Source: Gammaproteobacteria bacterium
GTDB lineage: Bacteria; Pseudomonadota; Gammaproteobacteria; Steroidobacterales; Steroidobacteraceae
Assembly: GCA_030043215.1 (NCBI GenBank)
Contig: JASHYG010000078.1
Location: forward strand, 1-5,976
DNA length: 5,976 bases
Reading direction: 5' to 3'
Each line of letters opens with the position of its first letter. Positions within the stretch are counted from its first letter, which is position 1. Positions 1 to 5,152 of the stretch are shown here, in pieces. A program made the position numbers and the translations under genes. Under the pieces are notes generated by a model, which made no database searches, was not told where the DNA came from, and saw only the letters and a program-made list of their open reading frames with translations.

Positions 1-2
1 AA

Positions 3-845
3 CAGCTCTTGCCGGGATGGCTGGTCTTCGGCTCGCTGCTCGCGGCTCCGCTCGCTGCCTACGCGCAGAATGCGGCGCCCCCTGGGAGCAAGCCGACGCC
101 CCAGCAGATCGCGGCGCGTAACCAGCGCAACGCCGAGCAAGCGGCAGAATGGAACAAGAATCCGGCGCCGAAGGATCCGCGAGATTTCTCGGGCGTCTGG
201 TGGACTCGCGGCTATGACCGGACCTTCCGCCCGATCACCGCCCGGCCGATGTCCCCCGAGGAATCCGCGAAGCTCCTGCCGCTCACGCCGCTCGAGGCGG
301 CGAACCGCGCGCATCACCTGTACATGGAGAGCATCGGCAAGCCGATCGCCGACGCGCCGACCCAGTGCTTTCCGCACGGTATACCGAGGCTCATGGCCTC
401 GCCCTATCCCATCCAGTTCGTCTATTCGCCGGGGCTGATCACCATCCTGCACGAGGTGGCGCACAACGTCCGGTTCATCCACATGGACGGCAAGCCCGTT
501 CCCGCCAACACGCCGCGGACCTTCCTCGGCTACTCGGTCGGCCACTGGGAGGGCAACACGCTGGTCGTCGTCACCGATCATTTCAACGATCGGACGCAGA
601 TCGACGAGGAGTCGCTGTCGCATGGCTTGAAGCTCAAGGTCACCGAGCGGTTCACCCGCTTCACCAATCCGTACGGCGGCGCCGAGCTGCGGGATTTGAT
701 CACCATCGAGGACCCGGACCACTTCACCCGGCCCTGGACGGCCGAGCGGACCTACCCCTGGCGGGGCGACGTGCGCATCGAGGAGTACTCGTGCGAGGAG
801 AACAACCGCAACGCGCCGGAGAACGGCATCACGGTGGCCAAGTGA
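3..845 (+). CDS. Exported protein of the FSGVW / GYSxGxWxGNTLVV hypothetical family, 5'-partial
   Basis: The function is unknown. The frame is open to the left edge, so the gene very probably starts upstream. The first complete codon is at 3, and a TTG at 9 is the only start-like codon before the hydrophobic stretch. From that TTG the product would be 278 residues. A signal-peptide core (WLVFGSLLAAPLAAYAQ) ends with a likely cleavage after AYA, but the positively charged n-region is missing, which supports a start outside the window. The mature part has FSGVWW (about residues 60-65), CFPHGIPRLM (120-129), HEVAHNVRFIHMDG (148-161), LGYSVGHWEGNTLVVVTDHFND (173-194) and a DPDHFTRPWTAERTY tail. 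I recognise this motif series from uncharacterised exported proteins of Acidobacteriota and Proteobacteria. Cys120 and Cys262 could form a disulfide (inference). The next gene overlaps its stop codon and encodes a paralog, so the two are cotranscribed. Confidence is high that it is a gene and low on any function. Confidence 0.87.
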   Translation, partial: QLLPGWLVFGSLLAAPLAAYAQNAAPPGSKPTPQQIAARNQRNAEQAAEWNKNPAPKDPRDFSGVWWTRGYDRTFRPITARPMSPEESAKLLPLTPLEAANRAHHLYMESIGKPIADAPTQCFPHGIPRLMASPYPIQFVYSPGLITILHEVAHNVRFIHMDGKPVPANTPRTFLGYSVGHWEGNTLVVVTDHFNDRTQIDEESLSHGLKLKVTERFTRFTNPYGGAELRDLITIEDPDHFTRPWTAERTYPWRGDVRIEEYSCEENNRNAPENGITVAK

Positions 846-1567
846 GCGCGCTCCTCAAGGCCGCCGTGGTCTCGATCGCCGTCGCGGCGATGCCGGCTAT
901 CGCGGCCTCGCAGGCATCGAGCGCACGCGGAACGCCCGATGCCCCGCTGTTCGAGCAGCCCCCGCCCGGCACGCCAAACTTCACCGGCAAGTGGGCGATG
1001 GCGAAGCGGATCACCCACCTCCTCACGGAGAGCGGGCAGGAGCCGCCGCTCAATGCGGCGGGCACGGCCGAGTACCTCAAGCGGCAGGCGGCCCTCAAGT
1101 CCGGCGACCGGAAGATCGACCCGGTGAGCGACTGCCTGATGCACGGCGTGCCGAGGCTGCTCTATGCGCCGTATCCGTTCCTCATCCTGCAGACCACGCG
1201 CAGCGTGGACTTCGTTCACGAGGTGAACCACACGTTCCGGATCATCTACTGGGACAAGACCTTTCCCGAGGATCCCGACCCCGAATACCTCGGTTACTCG
1301 ATTGCGCGCCTCGACGGCTCGACTCTCGTCATCGACTCGATCGGCTTCAACGACCTGACCTGGCTCGACTACTCGGGCCTGCCGCACGGCGAGAAGCTGA
1401 AAGTCGAGGAGCGCTACACGCTGTCCGGACACGACCGCATCAGGGGCTCGGTGACCATCACCGACCCGGACTACTACACCCGCCCCTGGACCAGCCGCTT
1501 CACGCTGGTCCGGCAGCCGGGCATGAGCCTCAAGGAGAACGTCTGCACCGACACGCATCGCATGTGA
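842..1567 (+). CDS. Exported paralog of the upstream hypothetical family protein (241 aa)
   Basis: The function is unknown. It starts with GTG at 842, which overlaps the TGA (843-845) of the preceding gene as GTGA. No strong Shine-Dalgarno is visible, so initiation probably relies on translational coupling. This start gives a classic signal peptide, MSALLKAAVVSIAVAAMPAIA, followed by about residue 22 of the mature protein. The open frame extends back to 365, but that part is a shadow of the upstream gene. The family motifs are FTGKWAM (47-53), CLMHGVPRLLYAPYP (98-112), FVHEVNHTFRIIYWD (124-138), LGYSIARLDGSTLVIDSIGFNDLTWLD (150-176), PHGEKLKVEERY (181-192) and TDPDYYTRPWT (207-217). They align block by block with the upstream protein, which makes this a tandem duplicate, shorter at the N-terminus. 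Where the paralog has HWEGN before TLVV, this one has RLDGS, so it is diverged at the most conserved block. Cys98 and Cys235 sit at positions equivalent to the paralog's cysteine pair. Confidence 0.9.
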   Translation: MSALLKAAVVSIAVAAMPAIAASQASSARGTPDAPLFEQPPPGTPNFTGKWAMAKRITHLLTESGQEPPLNAAGTAEYLKRQAALKSGDRKIDPVSDCLMHGVPRLLYAPYPFLILQTTRSVDFVHEVNHTFRIIYWDKTFPEDPDPEYLGYSIARLDGSTLVIDSIGFNDLTWLDYSGLPHGEKLKVEERYTLSGHDRIRGSVTITDPDYYTRPWTSRFTLVRQPGMSLKENVCTDTHRM

Positions 1568-1598
1568 GCGCGCGGCCGGACTCGGCCGCCTTGCTCAC
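1564..1598. terminator. Candidate bidirectional hairpin between convergent genes
   Basis: An inner perfect 7-bp stem, GCGGCCG (1572-1578) with CGGCCGC (1583-1589), closes a GACT loop. An outer 6-bp stem, GTGAGC (1564-1569) with GCTCAC (1593-1598), extends it across a small asymmetric internal loop (2 against 3 bases). The outer left arm contains the TGA of the plus-strand gene. There is no T-run on either side, so a classical intrinsic terminator is not met. It may still act as a transcription roadblock or 3'-end stabilising hairpin for both converging transcripts (inference). Confidence 0.45.
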
Positions 1599-1625
1599 GC
1601 GCGTGATGAAGCTCGGCGCGAGGCC

Positions 1626-1643
1626 GGCGCCTCAGGGGGCGCC
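1626..1643 (-). repeat. Small inverted repeat enclosing the ankyrin-gene stop codon
   Basis: GGCGCC at 1626-1631 and GGCGCC at 1638-1643 can pair across a six-base loop that contains the stop codon of the minus-strand ankyrin gene (1632-1634). No U-tract follows on the minus strand. It may be a weak 3'-end hairpin, or chance in GC-rich DNA, because GGCGCC is itself palindromic. Confidence 0.3.
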
Positions 1644-3350
1644 CTTGCAAAGCTCGGTGATGCAGATGGAGGCAAACGTGCGGCCCACCGGCGGCACCGG
1701 CAGTCCGCGCTCGATCATGAGGCGCCGGATCAATGCGGACGTCTCCGGGTGTGAAATCGCGGACTGCACGCCCACTCGCACCAGCCCGTCCGCGTAATCG
1801 ATCGCCTGCCAGCTCACGCCCGCAAGCGCATGCACGGTGTCGCGGCTCCCGATGTCGTGCATGGAGAGGTCTGCGCCATGATCCACGAGCAGCTGGACCA
1901 CGTCGTTCCGGCCCTTGTGCGCGGCGCCCATCAGCGCGGTGCGCCTGTCGACCAAGTCTTGCGCGTTCACGTCTGCACCGAGGCTGAGCAGGAACTGCAC
2001 CGCCTGATAGGTCTCCTGGGGCGACCACTCGTACGTGACGCCCTCGACCCACCCGATGCCGCTCGCCACCATGAGCGGCGTCACGTTGATGTACGTCGGA
2101 ATCCCCGGATCGGCACCGTGAGCGATCAGCAGCTTCATCAGCACGAGGTCGCCCGATTGCGCGGCGCGCAGGAACGGTGTCGCGCCGTCCTCATCCAGCC
2201 ACTGGTTCGTGAAGACCGTGCGCGTCTCGAGGCTCGAGCGCATCCGCAGGTTCGGATTCGCGCCGGCGGCGAGCAGCAGCTTGATGAAGTCGAGATGGTC
2301 CATGTCCGGCTTGCGCACCGGATAGTCGCCTGAGGCGATGTTGCGGTTGTCCGTCGCGATGTAGAGTGGGTTCCAGCCCCCTCCGTTCGCAAGGTTGGGG
2401 TTGGCGCCGTGCCTCAGCAGATACGCGCCGATCTGGTAGGACCGGTTCTTCGTGGCGACGAGCAGCGGCGTCCAGCCGTATTCGCTCGTCTCGTTCACGT
2501 TCGCGCCGGCATCGAGCAGGGCCTTCACCGTGGGGAAATCGCCCTGGCGCGTCGCAAAGATCAATGGAGTCAATCCGCCCCATTGGTTCTTGCTCGCCTG
2601 CGGCAACTTCGGCAGCGGGTAGCGCTCGAGCACCGCGCGGGCGGTCGCAATCTCGTCCTTGACCTGCTTTTGAGACTCGGCCGAGTCCTGCTTGACGACT
2701 ATGCCGGCGAGGCCGTAGCCGTACTCGAACTGCGAGATGCGGGAGCGCCCGGTCTCCGCGAGGTAGGGCCTGCGGCCCGGCGAGGTGGTTCCCGAGCGGG
2801 CACTCACGTCCGCGCCGCTCGAGATCAGGAACCGCACGGCATCGGTATTGCCGTTCGCCGCCGCCCACATGAGCGCGGTGGTGCCGCGGAGGCGCTCGCG
2901 CGCGTCGACCTTCGCACCGTGCGCCAGCAGCAGCTTGAGGACCGGCACGCTGCCGGTCCGCGCGGCCATCATCAGGGGCGTCTCACCGTGCGTGAGCGTC
3001 TGGCTCACGCTCGCGCCGGATTTGAGCAGGACCTTCACCAGCTCCGCGTTGCCCGCCTGGCAGGCGAGCACGAGCGGTGTCATGCCGGTATCGGTCTTGA
3101 CGTTCGGGCGGGCGCCCGCCGCGAGGAGCTCGGCGGCCGTGCGCGCATCGCCATGATCGGCCGCCCAGTGCAGCGCCGTGCTCCCGTCCGGCTGCGCGGC
3201 ATTCACGTCCGCGCGGGCTCGCAGTAGCGCCTCGACACGCGCCGTGTCCTGCTGCATCACGGCGTCCGCCACATCGCTCGCGGCGAGCGCGAGGCCGTTG
3301 CACGCGAGCCCGGCGAGCGCTGCAAGCAGGATTGCGAGGAGCCGTTTCAT
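1632..3350 (-). CDS. Exported ankyrin-repeat protein (572 aa), last gene of the operon
   Basis: Probably a periplasmic or surface protein-protein scaffold; the partner is unknown. ATG at 3350 gives MKRLLAILLAALAGLACNGLALA, a standard signal peptide with cleavage near residue 23. A weak GAGG (3361-3364) lies 10 bases upstream. About 11 ankyrin units are visible: five continuous at roughly 25-186, then a 70-residue non-ankyrin insert (187-257) rich in charged and Tyr/Pro residues, then six from about 258 to 499. Units 8 and 10 carry long loop insertions (about 335-352 and 431-447), and a 17-residue insertion precedes unit 9. Blocks such as DGATPFLRAAQSGD, GIGWVEGVTYEWS and RRTALMGAAHKGRNDVVQLL are more conserved than generic ankyrin consensus. 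I recognise them as one family that accompanies DUF1552/DUF1592 genes. The C-terminal 70 residues are unique and end in CITELC (563-568), a CX4C pair that could form a disulfide. Pseudomonas AnkB, which supports the periplasmic catalase KatB, is a precedent for an exported ankyrin protein. Translation follows 45 bases after the DUF6152 gene. Confidence 0.94.
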   Translation of the reverse strand: MKRLLAILLAALAGLACNGLALAASDVADAVMQQDTARVEALLRARADVNAAQPDGSTALHWAADHGDARTAAELLAAGARPNVKTDTGMTPLVLACQAGNAELVKVLLKSGASVSQTLTHGETPLMMAARTGSVPVLKLLLAHGAKVDARERLRGTTALMWAAANGNTDAVRFLISSGADVSARSGTTSPGRRPYLAETGRSRISQFEYGYGLAGIVVKQDSAESQKQVKDEIATARAVLERYPLPKLPQASKNQWGGLTPLIFATRQGDFPTVKALLDAGANVNETSEYGWTPLLVATKNRSYQIGAYLLRHGANPNLANGGGWNPLYIATDNRNIASGDYPVRKPDMDHLDFIKLLLAAGANPNLRMRSSLETRTVFTNQWLDEDGATPFLRAAQSGDLVLMKLLIAHGADPGIPTYINVTPLMVASGIGWVEGVTYEWSPQETYQAVQFLLSLGADVNAQDLVDRRTALMGAAHKGRNDVVQLLVDHGADLSMHDIGSRDTVHALAGVSWQAIDYADGLVRVGVQSAISHPETSALIRRLMIERGLPVPPVGRTFASICITELCKGAP

Positions 3351-3395
3351 GGAAGTCGCGCCTCGAGCATCAGGGAGCTTGCCTTCGCCGGGGCC

Positions 3396-3770
3396 TCAGA
3401 ATCGGCGGCCGATCGGCTGCCCGTTGACCTTGGCCGTCATCATGCTGCCGCCGTTCGCGCCGTTCTTCAGCGGATGGATGACGACCTCGATCGTATCGCC
3501 CTCCTTGATGGTGCCGCGCGTCCAGCCGGTGCGCCTGAGCCCATTGGGGCTGCCCCCTTCGATGGACCACACCTCGTCCTTGCCGGTCTGGGGCGACTTC
3601 ACGAGGATGTCCACCCAGATGTGGGGATTCGTCCACTGAAAATCCTTGACCGTGCCGACGATCGTCTTCGTCGTGTGCTGGTCGAACGTTGCGAACGAGT
3701 GATGCGCCGAGGCGACCCCCCAGCCGGCGCAGGCAAGCAGCGCGGCGGCCGTGGCGATTCGGATCTTCAT
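3396..3770 (-). CDS. DUF6152 family exported small protein (124 aa)
   Basis: The family is uncharacterised. The signal peptide MKIRIATAAALLACAGWGVASA is followed directly by HHSFATFD, so signal peptidase I cleavage after residue 22 would leave His23-His24 as the mature N-terminus. The family signatures are all present: HHSFA (23-27), GTVKDFQWTNPHIWVDI (39-55), WSIEGGSPNGLRRTGW (68-83), and GDTIEVVIHPLKNGANGG (91-108). The alternating hydrophobic pattern and Gly/Thr turns suggest a small beta-barrel (inference). His23, His24, His50 and His99 fall in the conserved blocks and could bind a metal (inference; see findings). ATG at 3770 is preceded by a very strong purine-rich ribosome binding site. 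The gene lies 36 bases after DUF1552 and 45 bases before the ankyrin gene, in the same operon. Length is typical of the family and nothing is truncated. Confidence 0.93.
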   Translation of the reverse strand: MKIRIATAAALLACAGWGVASAHHSFATFDQHTTKTIVGTVKDFQWTNPHIWVDILVKSPQTGKDEVWSIEGGSPNGLRRTGWTRGTIKEGDTIEVVIHPLKNGANGGSMMTAKVNGQPIGRRF

Positions 3771-3777
3771 GGATCTT

Positions 3778-3788
3778 CCCCCTTCCTC
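3778..3788 (-). promoter_or_regulatory. Strong ribosome binding site of the DUF6152 gene
   Basis: Read on the minus strand, this is GAGGAAGGGGG ending 7 bases before the ATG at 3770. It is the strongest Shine-Dalgarno-like stretch in the window and suggests that this small protein is made at higher levels than its neighbours (inference). Confidence 0.7.
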
Positions 3789-3806
3789 AATCTCTTGGTG
3801 ATGCGC

Positions 3807-5150
3807 TCAAATGCCCACGAGGCGGCCGGTGCTGTCGCCGAAATGGTCGGCCGGAACATCGAACATATCGAGAATGCTGAGCAGCAGGTTACCGGTGGGC
3901 ACCGTGCGGCTCGCGTAGGCGAGCAGACGGTCCCCCTTGAGCCGGCCCGATGCGCCGCCGACCAGCACGTGCGGCACGTCGTAGTGCAGGTGCTGGTTGG
4001 AGTCGCCCATGTTCGATCCGTAGAGCAGCAGCGAGTGATCGAGCAGCGTGCCGTCGCCCTCCGGGATCGCAGCGAGCTTCTGCACCAGATACGTGAACAT
4101 CTCCACGTGGTAGCGGTTGAGCTTGGCGTACACCGCGATCTGGCCGGGGTCCTCCCCGTGATGCGAGCCCAGGTGGAAGCTGATGGTCGTACCGCTCTTC
4201 GGATAGACGCGGCTCGTGAGATCGCGGGCGAACAGCACCGCGGCGACGCGCGTGATGTCCGCCTGGAACGCGAGCGAGAGCAGGTCGAACTGGATCCGGA
4301 TGTGCTCGTCGAAGGATTCCGGCACGCCGTACGGCACGGCGATGTTCGTCGGTACGCTGGTGGATGCGCGCCCGGCGATCGTGAGGCGCCGCTCGGTCTC
4401 CCGCACGTCGTCGAGGTACTGCTCCAGCCGCACCCGATCGGTATGCGGCACCTGCGGCATCAACTCGCCGATGCTGCCGGTCACCGAGTCGAGGATGCTC
4501 GCCTCGCGCTCGCGGCGCGCGCGCCGCATCTCGGGCGAGCTGCCGTCGCCGAACATCCGCTCGAACACGGTCTGCGGATTGATCTCCATGGGAAGCGGCC
4601 GCGTCGGCGATTCCCAGGAAATCGTGTTGGTGTACACGCAGCTGTAGCCTTCCCCGCAGCTGCTCGCATTGGCGCCCGGATCCTCGAGGGCAAGCTGCAG
4701 GGAGGGGAGCAACGTGTCCTTGCCGATCTGCTGCGCGATCATCTGGTCCACGGAGGTCCCGACCTGAATGTCGGCGCCGGTGGTTTTCTTGGGCTTGACC
4801 GCCGTCATGAACGCGGCGGCGACGAAATGGTCGGCGCCGGTGACGCCCGGAGGATTCTCCGAGGACTGCGACCACATGCCGCTCGTCAACACCACCTGCT
4901 TGCGGAAGGGCTGCAGAGGCTCGTAGATGAACGGGAAATCGAAGCCCGGCGCGCTCGACTTCGGAACCCAGTAGCCCGGAGCGGCGCCGTGAGGAATGAA
5001 CGCGCCGACGAAGCGCGTCGGCAGGATCTGCTTCGCGGACGCGCGCGCGCGCGCCGGCACCATCGACTCGAGGAACGGCAGCGCGAGGGTCGTGCCCAGT
5101 CCCTTGATGAAAGTCCTGCGCGGCAGCGCGCGATTGGTGATGAACGGCAT
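3807..5150 (-). CDS. DUF1552 (HXXSHH motif) protein, Tat-type export signal (447 aa)
   Basis: An exported protein of the DUF1552/HXXSHH family (Pfam PF07586); its activity is not established. The N-terminus MPFITNRALPRRTFIKGLGTT has a twin-arginine motif, with Arg11-Arg12 followed by TFIK and a hydrophobic stretch ending at PARARASA, so it is probably exported folded and perhaps cofactor-loaded. The family domain spans about residues 43-360. It includes the conserved FIPHGAAPGYW (51-61), ADHFVAAAF (106-114), a CGEGYSC cysteine pair (165, 171), and the namesake HLGSHH at 326-331 (bases 4158-4175). LLLYGSNMGDSNQHLHYDVPHVLVGG (374-399) adds further conserved His residues. The clustered His residues suggest a metal site (inference). 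I chose ATG at 5150 over the in-frame GTG at 5156. AGGAG lies 7 bases before the ATG but almost touches the GTG. The stop of the upstream DUF1592 gene ends two bases before this ATG, so the pair is translationally coupled. Confidence 0.95.
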   Translation of the reverse strand: MPFITNRALPRRTFIKGLGTTLALPFLESMVPARARASAKQILPTRFVGAFIPHGAAPGYWVPKSSAPGFDFPFIYEPLQPFRKQVVLTSGMWSQSSENPPGVTGADHFVAAAFMTAVKPKKTTGADIQVGTSVDQMIAQQIGKDTLLPSLQLALEDPGANASSCGEGYSCVYTNTISWESPTRPLPMEINPQTVFERMFGDGSSPEMRRARREREASILDSVTGSIGELMPQVPHTDRVRLEQYLDDVRETERRLTIAGRASTSVPTNIAVPYGVPESFDEHIRIQFDLLSLAFQADITRVAAVLFARDLTSRVYPKSGTTISFHLGSHHGEDPGQIAVYAKLNRYHVEMFTYLVQKLAAIPEGDGTLLDHSLLLYGSNMGDSNQHLHYDVPHVLVGGASGRLKGDRLLAYASRTVPTGNLLLSILDMFDVPADHFGDSTGRLVGI

Positions 5151-5152
5151 GG

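Noticed and set aside
365..841. Upstream extension of the second paralog in the same frame
   Set aside because: It lies inside the first paralog in another frame, and the extension has no family similarity. GTG at 842 gives a proper signal peptide.
752..1558. Minus-strand open frame opposite the second paralog
   Set aside because: The composition is low-complexity Arg/Val/Ala with no motif, and it is fully covered by a better-supported plus-strand gene.
1641..1664. CITELC at the ankyrin C-terminus as a haem or metal site
   Set aside because: The spacing is CX4C and no His follows, so it is not a CxxCH motif. A disulfide is simpler.
3294..3305. Possible lipobox (GLAC, Cys17) in the ankyrin protein's signal peptide
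   Set aside because: Position -3 is Gly rather than Leu/Val/Ile, and a normal signal peptidase I site (ALA before ASD) follows a few residues later.
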